DNA of 64,000 nucleotides, from assembly GCA_017614505.1 (NCBI GenBank), contig JAGABT010000007.1, forward strand, positions 1 to 64,000, read 5' to 3'. Within the stretch, counting starts at the first letter, position 1. The number at the start of each line of letters is the position of its first letter. This document shows positions 51,999 through 60,652 of this stretch, one piece after another. The notes beneath the pieces are model-generated. The model saw nothing but the letters and a program-made list of their open reading frames with translations, had not been told where the DNA came from and ran no database searches. Position numbers and translations under genes: made by a program. Source of the stretch: Selenomonadaceae bacterium (GTDB taxonomy: Bacteria; Bacillota; Negativicutes; Selenomonadales; Selenomonadaceae).

Positions 51999-54349
51999 AG
52001 CAGAAAATCTACCCTTTTTTCACGGCAGCTTTATGGTACTGGCTGGTCGCATCGTTCGCATTTGAAGTGCTGGAAATTCCCGAAAAAATCGTCGGTATCG
52101 CCATATTCTTACCGCCGGTGATGGGGCTCATGTGGGGACTGCCGGCGGCGGCTGGCGTTTACGTCGGCGCGCTGTTAGTCCTGCCGGAATTAAATACCGT
52201 CTTTGAAACCGGCGACTGGCTGCTATATTTTGCACGCGGCGGCTGGGTATTCCTGGCGGGATTTTTGCCGTGGTTAATCTGGCGGAAATTTTGGGGAATG
52301 CAACCTGTTTCGCATAGCGTGCTTACCCTCAAAAGATTTCTGGTGACAATGCTCGTTACGTTCGCCGCGACCTCGGTCGTACACGGCTTGACGATGACCA
52401 CGGAGGAATTGGAAGTCTTGAGCGGCACGATAAAACCGGCGTCGCTCGGAACGGGAATATTCGCCTGTTTCATGAACGATTTTTTCGTCGCGGTATTTTT
52501 CGATTTGGCGTGGTTTTTCTTCCTCGTGCACAGAAATTACCATTTTCAAATTTGCTACCATGAAAAAAATGACGCGCTGAACGACGAATCTGCAAACGTC
52601 GCCTGGCGCGTAGCCCTCGGATTTTATATGCTTTTCCCGATAAGCGCAATTTTCATCGACAAGTTTCAATTCTACGGTCTGGACAACATTAAAACCTGGC
52701 TGCATTTCGTCACGGAATGCCTCACGCTGGTAGACGCGTACCTCGTGCTGATGTTGTACCTTTTACTGCGGTACCGTCATTCGATAATGCTGGAAGTGGT
52801 ATTCCTCGTGACGCAAACGGTATTTTTATCGGCGGCGGTACTCGGCTTCGGCAATTCCGTTGCGCTCGGAAATATGGTCAACACTCACGCCAACGAATCT
52901 CTGCGCGATATGAGCATTATTTGTCGGGAAAGGCTGTACCGAACCTTCTTTTCCGTCCGGCAGGCTATCAACGGCATGAAACTCAAGGCGATTAACGATA
53001 TTGAAAGTTACGACCGGCTGGCGAATGACGCCGCCTACAGGAAAGAGTACCTCGACAAGATGAAGACGGACTTCAGTTTCAGCGCCGTCGAAATTGAAGG
53101 CAGTGTTTCGTATTACCTGCGCTTCATACCAGAAATTGAAGGCACCAAGGGCGGTTTTTCCATGCAGCGCGAAGATGCTCGCTGGGAAGGAGCGCTTTCG
53201 CCTTTCATTGAACGTGAACCGATTGACCTTGCGCCTTATTCGCCCGATGACGCGCAGAAAGTCGGCTGGTACTATCTGCCGCTGCTGAATCGCAGTGCTA
53301 CATGGATTGAACCCTACGTCGACGCCGTTACGGGCTTTTACGTCATTTCCTACGTGGCGCCACTGTTTCTGGACGGAAAATTCATCGGAGTCGTCGGCAT
53401 GGATATTGACTTCAACTATATCGTTCAGGAACTCCGGCGCATGTCTATCTACGGCTACGATTATGTTTACATTATGGATAGAAATAACGTCGTGCTTTAT
53501 CATCAGGATCAGCCGCAGGGTTCGCAGTTTCAGCCAAATCCGGATTTTCAGGAAATTGAAGTTTATCTGATCAACGGCATGTGGCTCGGTATTGCAATTC
53601 CGCTGAGCAAAGTTCACGACGAGCGAAATAAAATCCTTATGCACCTGATTGCGGCGATAATCGTCGTGGCGATGCTGATTTCAATCGCCAGCATTGCTCT
53701 TGCGTCCAGAGCGATACAGCCGCTGACGGGAATGACTGAGGCGGCAAAGCGCATCGCGTCCGGCGACCTCAACGTCAAAATTTCCTACGAGTCCGGCAAT
53801 GAAATTGGAGTTTTAGTCCGAAGTATTCACGAAATGGCGGAGCGGCTGGAAGTACACGTTTACCGCGACAAGCTGACGGGGCTGCGGAACATGGCGGCTT
53901 ACATCAGCAAGGCGGCGGAACTCGACGCGCAAAGCCGGCTTTTTTCCGACCTGTCTTACGGTGTCATCGTTTTTGACGTGAACTTCCTGAAGAAAACCAA
54001 TGACAAGTACGGGCACAGCGCCGGTAACGAACTTTTGCGTCACGCAGCCATGGTTATCCGCGACGTTTTCGGCAACAGCCTCGTTTACCGCACCGGCGGC
54101 GACGAATTTGCCGCAATCCTTGAAGGTCCTGACTACGAAAGACGGCAGGAACTCCTTGACCTGTTCGATAAAAAGCTCGCGCAGGAGAGCTTTAACGCGG
54201 CGGGCGATACGCTTACCGTGTCCGTGGCGCGCGGTATCGGGATTTACGAAAAAGGCGCGAATTTCTCTGACGTGGCGAAAATCGCCGATAATGCCATGTA
54301 CCAGCACAAGACCGCTATCAAAGCAAGCGTCGGCGAGAGCGTCCGCTAA
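51995..54349 (+). CDS. Membrane diguanylate cyclase with MASE-like, dCache-like, HAMP and GGDEF domains
   Basis: 784 residues from GTG in a GTGA overlap. The N-terminal part (about 1-300) carries seven or eight membrane spans. An extracytoplasmic sensor of about 250 residues follows (FYVISYVAPLFLDGKFIGVV and GMDIDFNYIVQEL are Cache-like), then a further membrane helix near 550, HAMP (SRAIQPLTGMTEAAKRIASG) and a GGDEF domain (about 620-775; DVNFLKKTNDKYGH, RTGGDEFAAI intact). It makes cyclic di-GMP. Ligand input through the upstream DctP-like lipoprotein is inferred from the overlap. The 3' end converges on the RND gene with an 18-base gap. Confidence 0.9.
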   Translation: MKQKIYPFFTAALWYWLVASFAFEVLEIPEKIVGIAIFLPPVMGLMWGLPAAAGVYVGALLVLPELNTVFETGDWLLYFARGGWVFLAGFLPWLIWRKFWGMQPVSHSVLTLKRFLVTMLVTFAATSVVHGLTMTTEELEVLSGTIKPASLGTGIFACFMNDFFVAVFFDLAWFFFLVHRNYHFQICYHEKNDALNDESANVAWRVALGFYMLFPISAIFIDKFQFYGLDNIKTWLHFVTECLTLVDAYLVLMLYLLLRYRHSIMLEVVFLVTQTVFLSAAVLGFGNSVALGNMVNTHANESLRDMSIICRERLYRTFFSVRQAINGMKLKAINDIESYDRLANDAAYRKEYLDKMKTDFSFSAVEIEGSVSYYLRFIPEIEGTKGGFSMQREDARWEGALSPFIEREPIDLAPYSPDDAQKVGWYYLPLLNRSATWIEPYVDAVTGFYVISYVAPLFLDGKFIGVVGMDIDFNYIVQELRRMSIYGYDYVYIMDRNNVVLYHQDQPQGSQFQPNPDFQEIEVYLINGMWLGIAIPLSKVHDERNKILMHLIAAIIVVAMLISIASIALASRAIQPLTGMTEAAKRIASGDLNVKISYESGNEIGVLVRSIHEMAERLEVHVYRDKLTGLRNMAAYISKAAELDAQSRLFSDLSYGVIVFDVNFLKKTNDKYGHSAGNELLRHAAMVIRDVFGNSLVYRTGGDEFAAILEGPDYERRQELLDLFDKKLAQESFNAAGDTLTVSVARGIGIYEKGANFSDVAKIADNAMYQHKTAIKASVGESVR

Positions 54350-54367
54350 GGCACTTCGCGCAGATTT

Positions 54368-57300
54368 TCAGAAGAAAAATTCAACGCGTCCCCAAACATT
54401 TTTGATGTGGACGCCGGAGTCTATATCTTTGCCTTTGAAATATTTTACTTCAACGCCAACATTTTTGAAGGGAGCGTAGGCAGTGCCGATATTCCAGCCT
54501 CGCCCGCCTTCAAGAACGCCTTCCGTCGTCGGCGCAAATGAAACACCCGTACCGTACTGGAAATAGCCGGCAGTAATGTTCCAGGCGCCTTGTTTGGGTC
54601 TTTCGCCGTAATTTCCCAGTGTAGCCTTAACCTGCCACGAATGTTTTTCCGTGTCAGCCTTTGTATTCTGCGCGTAGCTGCCGGTGACTTTGAACCTGTT
54701 GCTGAGAACGTAACCTAAATTAATGGAGCCAATATTATTCAAATACCGCGTGGTTTGAAAATCATTGCCTTTAACCTGATACCAGCCAAGACCGCCAAAT
54801 AATCCCGAACGGCTTGTGTATTGAATATTTGCGCCGATAAATTCTGCGGGATCGCCTTTGCGGTTGGATTCAATCAGAACGTTGTTGGATAAATTCTCCG
54901 CCGCAATTCGTCCAGCCATTCCGGTAATTCTCCACTTGCTGCCAAATCTCAACAGCACGCCGGAAAAATCTGTGTCCCAAACCAGACCATCTTCATTCGT
55001 AAGAAGTCGCATTTTACCGAGGCGGATATTAAATTTATCGTAAGTGCCATCAGCCCAGACGCGCTTCAATTTTGTATCAAAAGTTTTATCGTTTTTTAAA
55101 TCACTTTTAGCCTCAAGCCGCGCATTAGCCGTCCAGTGAGCGTTGACTTTTGCCGAAGAGTCAAGCTGGAAAACGCCGCGTTCGCTTGCAACTTCGTCCT
55201 TATACGCAGTATTTTCGACAGCGGTTGTGGCGTGTTGAGCGGTATATCTGAACTTGCCGCGCCACTTTAAAAAATCGGAATGTTTTTCGAGTTCGGCAAC
55301 GCGGACGCCCAAATCATTCAATTCCTCTCGAGATTCGGCAGCAAGTTTATCGGGTTCTACGCGACTGGACTCGCTGATAGGATTCGCCGCCGCAAAACTT
55401 GTGGAAGTCATTCCAAGTATTCCAAGCATTAAAGTCGCTGTCAGCGCGGCTTTATTTTTGGCGAAAATTTTCTGTACAACCTTTTGCACCACTACGAAAA
55501 AGACTGGGATTAAGAATATCCCCAGAAAAGTCGCAACGGTCATGCCGCCGACAACTGCCACGCCCATGGAATTTCGAGCCGCCGAGCCTGCGCCGGTAGC
55601 CGTTGCCAAAGGAAGGCAGCCGATTATAAATGCAAAACTCGTCATGAGAATTGGGCGCAGACGCAAGCCCGCCGATTCCAGCGACGCTTTAACCGCTTCC
55701 ATTCCCTTATCGGTGCGGACTTTCGCGAACTCGACAATCAGTATCGCATTTTTCGCCGCCAGCCCCATAATCATTATAACGCCGATTTGCATGTAGATAC
55801 TGTTTTGGAACCCAGGATTTCCTACGCCGAGAGTATTCGTGTAGATATTCAGCACGAACTCCGAGAGCAGTGCGCCGAAAATTCCCGTCGGCACCGTCAT
55901 TAAAACGGAAAACGGAACGCTCCAGCTTTCATAGAGCGCGGCGAGGCACAAGAATACGAAAACCAGCGCCAGCGCCATAACCTGTCCCGTCGAGCCTGCC
56001 GCTTTCTGCTCTTCACGAGACTGCCCCGACCATTCCACGCCGAAACCCGTCGGCGCAACTTCATGTACGACGCTTTCCAGCGCCGCCATTGCCTGTCCCG
56101 ACGAATATCCTTCGGCAGGCTGCCCTTGAATCAGCACCGAACGTTTCCCGTTAAAGCGCGTGACCTGCGTCGTGCCGGTATTGAGCCTGTAACTTATCAA
56201 AGTGTCGAGCGGCACAAACTGCCCGTTGGCGCCTCTGACGAACATAAATTTCAGCATATCTATTTCGCCGCGAAAGTAAACGTTCGACTGCATGACAACT
56301 TTGTACGTCCGACCGAATCTGTTGTAGTCGTCAACCTGCATGCCGCCGAAATTTACCTGCAGTGCGCTGTAAACGTCCGCAAGATTCACGCCGAGCATTT
56401 CAATCTTTTTCTGGTCGAGTTCATATTTGTAGCTGGGCGAAGTCACGCTGAAAGTTGTGCTTATGCCCTGAAGTTCCGGCCGCGCATTAGCCGCCAGAAC
56501 TATTTTATCGGTTATGTCAGAAAGTTCAGTGTCAGAGTGGCTCTCCTGGTCGATAAGCTGCATCGATAAGCCGCCGACTTGCCCCAGTCCAGGCAGTGCG
56601 GGCGGATTGAAACCAATTACAAAGGCTTCCGGCGCTACGCTGTTGCCTACCATGAAAACGTTGTAAATCGCATATGCCGCAGATTTTTCAAATTCTGTTC
56701 GCTCCGCCCATGGGTGCATGCTCAAAAACAGCGTCGCCGCAGAAGATTTCGTGCCGCCGGACGCGATATTGTACCCCGCAACTGTGATAACGTCTTTAAT
56801 GCCTGGAACATTCTCGCGAATCGCCGCCGCAACCTTGTCAGTCGTCATCGAAGTTCTGTTCAGCGAAGTTCCTTCCGGCAGCAGGACTGCCCCTACGAAG
56901 TAACCCTGATCTTCGTCTGGCACGAATGTTGACGGCAAAACCTTGAACAGCAAGCCAGTCAGACCGCAGACAATCAGCATGAAGACGACAGCCAGTTTTG
57001 TTTTGGAAATGACTTTGGCGACAATGCCGACGTAAGAATTTTTCGTGCGGTCGAACCAGTTATTGAAGGCGTCAAAAAATTTGCTGAAGAAATTTTTCTT
57101 GCCGTGCTCATGCGGCTTAAGAATTATCGCGCAGAGTGCCGGTGTCAGCGTCAGCGCGACGAAAGCTGATAAGCCCATTGAAACTGCGATTGTCAGCGCG
57201 AATTGTCGATACAGAATGCCCGTCATTCCGCCGAGGAACGCTATCGGAATGAAAACCGCCGATAAAACGAATGCAATCGCCACGACCGGCCCTTGAACTT

Positions 57301-58606
57301 CCGCCATGGCAACTTCAGTCGCTTCGACGGGATTTAAGCCGCGCTCCATGTGCTGTTCGACGTTTTCTATAACAACTATCGCGTCGTCGACGACCAGACC
57401 TATCGCCAGAACCATTGCGAACAAAGTCAGCGTGTTTATCGTGAAGTCCAGAACCGTGAACGCCGCGAAAGTTCCGAGCAATGAGACCGGCACTGCCAGC
57501 AGCGGGATAATCGTTGCGCGGAAACTTTGCAGGAAAATAAAAATTACCAGTACGACGAGTACCAGCGCTTCAAAAAACGTGTGCGCAACTTCCTCTATCG
57601 ACGCGGTAATAAATTCCGTGCTGTCCAGAACCTGCCCGTATTTAATTCCTTCGGGCAAATTTTTTTCCGCCTCGCGCAGGATTTTTTTGACTTCGCCGAT
57701 TGTTTCCAGCGCATTGGCGTCGCTCGTCAGATTGATTGTGAACGGAACCGAAGTGTAGCCGTTGAACTTGCCGACGTAAGTGTTCGACTCCTGCCCAATT
57801 TCGACGCGCGCCACGTCTTTCAAGTAGACAAAGGCGCCCGCGTCGCCGGTTTTCAGAATAATATTTTCAAACTGCTCCGGCGTCTCCAGTCTGCCCTGAA
57901 TTTGTCCAGTGTATTCTTTCTCCTGCCCCTGCGCGACCGGCAGTTTGCCTATTGAACCAGCCGCCGCCTGTGCGTTTTGCGTTTTAATTGCGTTTTGAAC
58001 GTCAGCAACCGTCAAGCCGAAATTCGCGAGCTTTTCCGGATTAATCCATATGCGCAGAGCATAGTCCGCGCTTAGAGTCTGAACGCGTCCGACGCCCTTC
58101 ACGCGTTTCAAATCGTCCGCAATGTAAATATCAGAATAAGCCTTTATGAATGCTGTATCGTAAAGCCCGTTGTCGCAGTAAAAAGCAAAAATCATCGCCA
58201 TATCCTGCGAAGATTTTGTAGTTGTCACGCCCGCGGCAAGCACAGTTTCCGGCAGGCTCGAATTTGCCGAGGCGACGTTGTTCTGAACCTTAACCGAATC
58301 CATATCGCCATCTGAGCCGACTTCAAAATATACATTCAGCGAATAACTGCCGTCGTCATTTGAATCGGAACTCATATAGTCCATACCCTGCGTGCCGTTG
58401 ACGCGGTTTTCAATGACCTGCGCGACCGCCTGATTAACTACGCTGGCATTGGCGCCGGAATAAAAAGTGCTGACATTGATTGTCGGCGGCGAAATGTTCG
58501 GGTACTGCGCGATTGGCGTGCTGAGCCCCGCGATTATTCCTATGAGGCTGATTATAATCGCTATGACGATTGCAAAAACCGGTCGATGAATAAAAAATTT
58601 AGCCAT
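54368..58606 (-). CDS. RND-family efflux pump fused in frame to an outer-membrane porin
   Basis: 1412 residues. Residues 1-1045 form a complete AcrB-like HAE1 transporter: FFIHRPVFAIVIAIIISLIG at the start, the proton-relay region VLAIGLVVDDAIVVIENVEQ, and the last helix ending IPVFFVVVQKVVQ. Then comes a sequence like a signal peptide (KNKAALTATLMLGILGM, TSTSFA) and, from about residue 1073 (base 55390), a porin of about 340 residues: LGVRVAELEKHSDF, many alternating strands (LRFGSKWRITGMAG) and a terminal Phe. Standard AcrB proteins end near 1050. No stop or frameshift separates the parts. The adaptor gene lies 12 bases upstream. Confidence 0.9.
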   Translation of the reverse strand: MAKFFIHRPVFAIVIAIIISLIGIIAGLSTPIAQYPNISPPTINVSTFYSGANASVVNQAVAQVIENRVNGTQGMDYMSSDSNDDGSYSLNVYFEVGSDGDMDSVKVQNNVASANSSLPETVLAAGVTTTKSSQDMAMIFAFYCDNGLYDTAFIKAYSDIYIADDLKRVKGVGRVQTLSADYALRIWINPEKLANFGLTVADVQNAIKTQNAQAAAGSIGKLPVAQGQEKEYTGQIQGRLETPEQFENIILKTGDAGAFVYLKDVARVEIGQESNTYVGKFNGYTSVPFTINLTSDANALETIGEVKKILREAEKNLPEGIKYGQVLDSTEFITASIEEVAHTFFEALVLVVLVIFIFLQSFRATIIPLLAVPVSLLGTFAAFTVLDFTINTLTLFAMVLAIGLVVDDAIVVIENVEQHMERGLNPVEATEVAMAEVQGPVVAIAFVLSAVFIPIAFLGGMTGILYRQFALTIAVSMGLSAFVALTLTPALCAIILKPHEHGKKNFFSKFFDAFNNWFDRTKNSYVGIVAKVISKTKLAVVFMLIVCGLTGLLFKVLPSTFVPDEDQGYFVGAVLLPEGTSLNRTSMTTDKVAAAIRENVPGIKDVITVAGYNIASGGTKSSAATLFLSMHPWAERTEFEKSAAYAIYNVFMVGNSVAPEAFVIGFNPPALPGLGQVGGLSMQLIDQESHSDTELSDITDKIVLAANARPELQGISTTFSVTSPSYKYELDQKKIEMLGVNLADVYSALQVNFGGMQVDDYNRFGRTYKVVMQSNVYFRGEIDMLKFMFVRGANGQFVPLDTLISYRLNTGTTQVTRFNGKRSVLIQGQPAEGYSSGQAMAALESVVHEVAPTGFGVEWSGQSREEQKAAGSTGQVMALALVFVFLCLAALYESWSVPFSVLMTVPTGIFGALLSEFVLNIYTNTLGVGNPGFQNSIYMQIGVIMIMGLAAKNAILIVEFAKVRTDKGMEAVKASLESAGLRLRPILMTSFAFIIGCLPLATATGAGSAARNSMGVAVVGGMTVATFLGIFLIPVFFVVVQKVVQKIFAKNKAALTATLMLGILGMTSTSFAAANPISESSRVEPDKLAAESREELNDLGVRVAELEKHSDFLKWRGKFRYTAQHATTAVENTAYKDEVASERGVFQLDSSAKVNAHWTANARLEAKSDLKNDKTFDTKLKRVWADGTYDKFNIRLGKMRLLTNEDGLVWDTDFSGVLLRFGSKWRITGMAGRIAAENLSNNVLIESNRKGDPAEFIGANIQYTSRSGLFGGLGWYQVKGNDFQTTRYLNNIGSINLGYVLSNRFKVTGSYAQNTKADTEKHSWQVKATLGNYGERPKQGAWNITAGYFQYGTGVSFAPTTEGVLEGGRGWNIGTAYAPFKNVGVEVKYFKGKDIDSGVHIKNVWGRVEFFF

Positions 58607-58618
58607 ATTTTATCCACC

Positions 58619-59815
58619 TCACTGGTTCACGCTGCGTTCAACGTCAAAAACTTCTTCGCTCGGCGAGAATGAAAAGCCCATCTCCTTTGCCGTCACCTGC
58701 GTAACTTCCAGAGGCATACCGTCGCGCAAATTCGTCAGCCCCTCGACTACAACCAAATCGTCAGCGTTCAAGCCGCTTTTTACAATGTAATAGGAGCCGA
58801 TTTTTTCTCCGAGCGAAATTTTTCTCACGGCTGAAGTGTTGTCGGGCTGAACGATAAGAACCAGCGTTTCGCCCAAAAGCTGTTGAAGAGCGCGTTCAGG
58901 AACGAGCATTGCATTTGGAATGCGGAGCCCTTCAATTTCAACGCGGGCGTACATTCCAGGAACGAGCAGGCTTTCGGGATTTTTGAAAATCGTGCGAATG
59001 GTAAGCGTGCCGGTTTCATTTCCCATCGTGCGGTCGTATTCTGCAAACTGCCCGTGGTACGGATATACCGAGCCATCAGCGAGCGTCAGCGAGATTCTAT
59101 AATTCTGCGCGGGAACTTCAGCTTCGCTGGCTTGCCGGTCACTTTTCGAAAGCCGCAAATATTCCTGCTCAGAAACGGCGAACTGCACAAACACGGGGTC
59201 GACAAGACCAATCGTCGCTAACGGCGTGCTGCCCGCAACCGCCAGCGTGCCTACGGGAACATCGTCAATTCCCAAACGCCCGCTCATCGGCGCATAAATT
59301 ATCGTGTCCGATAAATCGTCCTTTGCCTTTTGCAGGATAGCTTCGTTTGCCTTCACTTCCAGTATCTGCGAATCGACGGCAACGCGCTGATTTACGAGAG
59401 CCTGTTCCGAAATTGCATTTGCCCGCCAAAGTTCCTCATTGCGATTAAGGTCGATTCGTTCTTTCGCCAAAGCCGTCTTTGACTTGGCGAGATTCGCTTC
59501 CGCCTGAAGTACCGCCGACTGGTATTGCCGGTCGTCGATTTTGAAAAGCATTTGCCCCTGTACAACGTCCTGCCCGCCCTTAACGTACTTTTCCACAATG
59601 GAGCCGCTGACTTTCGATTGAACTTTCATCTGGTCGCGGTCGATAACCTGTCCGCTGTAGGAAAAAGTAATTGGCGCGTCCGTCACCAGCACTTTAATCG
59701 CTTTCACTCTGGTCGGATATGCTCCGAGGTCCTGATTTTCAGCGTCTTCGCCGCCGCCACAGCCTGCCAAAAGCAACGCCGCCGCAAAAATTATAGCCGA
59801 AAATATTTTCATCAT
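58619..59815 (-). CDS. RND periplasmic adaptor lipoprotein (AcrA-like)
   Basis: 398 residues. Lipoprotein signal with LLAGC (Cys near 19). Lipoyl-like halves (SKVSGSIVEKYVKGGQDV and IYAPMSGRLGIDDVPVGTLA) flank a helical hairpin (about 100-165), followed by beta-barrel and membrane-proximal domains (LVPGMYARVEIEG). This is the membrane-fusion protein that links the RND pump to an outer-membrane channel. No TolC/OprM-type gene lies downstream; the pump gene instead carries a porin domain. ATG tandem start, weak ribosome site. Confidence 0.92.
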   Translation of the reverse strand: MMKIFSAIIFAAALLLAGCGGGEDAENQDLGAYPTRVKAIKVLVTDAPITFSYSGQVIDRDQMKVQSKVSGSIVEKYVKGGQDVVQGQMLFKIDDRQYQSAVLQAEANLAKSKTALAKERIDLNRNEELWRANAISEQALVNQRVAVDSQILEVKANEAILQKAKDDLSDTIIYAPMSGRLGIDDVPVGTLAVAGSTPLATIGLVDPVFVQFAVSEQEYLRLSKSDRQASEAEVPAQNYRISLTLADGSVYPYHGQFAEYDRTMGNETGTLTIRTIFKNPESLLVPGMYARVEIEGLRIPNAMLVPERALQQLLGETLVLIVQPDNTSAVRKISLGEKIGSYYIVKSGLNADDLVVVEGLTNLRDGMPLEVTQVTAKEMGFSFSPSEEVFDVERSVNQ

Positions 59816-59884
59816 GCAGCAAACTTCACTCCGATCTTACTTGTAAATTTAGCGTTCGCCCTTGCCAGCGCCGCCTAAAAAATC

Positions 59885-59914
59885 ATTGTAACATATCATT
59901 TTTCGCCACGTCAA
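59885..59914 (-). promoter_or_regulatory. Promoter of the RND operon
   Basis: Minus strand TTGACG, 18-base spacer, TACAAT with an upstream TG, about 70 bases before the adaptor start. It lies in the divergent region shared with the XRE-receiver regulator, where a repressor could act on both. Confidence 0.6.
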
Positions 59915-60011
59915 ACAAGACGGGGGGTTCCAGAATGTCACCCTTTATCCCTTGTTTTTTCCGCCGGCGGTGGTTAAACTGTGAAAAAATCTGAAAGGAG
60001 TAAAATCGAAA

Positions 60012-60620
60012 ATGAGCATACCGTTTGCGGAGGCTTTGAAAAAACTTCGTGCCGATAACGACTTTTCGCAGCGGGAACTGGCAGAGCGAATGTACGTGAC
60101 GCGTTCCACGGTTGCTCGCTGGGAAAGCGGCAGCCGCCTGCCGGACGCCGCAATGATTGTACGACTCGCCCAGTGTCTCGGCACAGATGTTAATACATTA
60201 CTTTCGGCGGCGCTGGAAAGTGAAGACGCGCCAAATGTCATAATGGTTGACGACAGGAAAATATTTTTAGCGGGCGCCCTGCCGATTCTGGAAGAAGTAC
60301 TGCCCAACGCCATAGTCACGGGCTTTATCAAACCGTCGGAGGCACTGGATTACGCGCGGGCGAATCGAATCGCGCTGGCGTTTCTGGATATTGAAATGGA
60401 CAAAACCAGCGGGCTGAATCTTTGCCGAGAGCTGCTCACGCTCAATCCCCGCACGAACGTTATTTATCTGACGGCGTACAGCGAATATGCATTTGACGCG
60501 TGGAGTACCGGCGCCAGCGGCTTTACGCTCAAGCCGATAACGGTGGACAGCGTTCGTGAGCAGCTCAGAAATCTTCGATATCCGTTTTCGTTAGGAAGTG
60601 CAGACCCCTATGAAGAGTGA
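60012..60620 (+). CDS. XRE helix-turn-helix protein fused to a receiver domain
   Basis: 202 residues. Residues about 5-65 are an XRE-type helix-turn-helix (LRADNDFSQRELAERMYVTR, then STVARWESG). Residues about 75-195 are a response-regulator receiver: VDDRK in place of the usual acidic pair, LDIEM with the phosphorylatable Asp, the Thr in YLTAYS and the Lys in LKPI. Most response regulators have the receiver first; here the DNA-binding domain comes first. There is no histidine kinase gene nearby. It is divergent from the RND operon and probably controls it. AAGGAG ribosome site; possible TTGTTT-N17-TAAACT promoter at 59952-59980. Confidence 0.85.
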   Translation: MSIPFAEALKKLRADNDFSQRELAERMYVTRSTVARWESGSRLPDAAMIVRLAQCLGTDVNTLLSAALESEDAPNVIMVDDRKIFLAGALPILEEVLPNAIVTGFIKPSEALDYARANRIALAFLDIEMDKTSGLNLCRELLTLNPRTNVIYLTAYSEYAFDAWSTGASGFTLKPITVDSVREQLRNLRYPFSLGSADPYEE

Positions 60621-60652
60621 GCCTTTTTCTCGGTATTGGCTGCAATCATATA

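Noticed and set aside
55390..55470. Separate start for the porin part of the RND fusion
   Set aside because: In-frame GTG codons exist near the end of the pump, but none has a ribosome site; the frame is continuous, so a fusion is the better reading.
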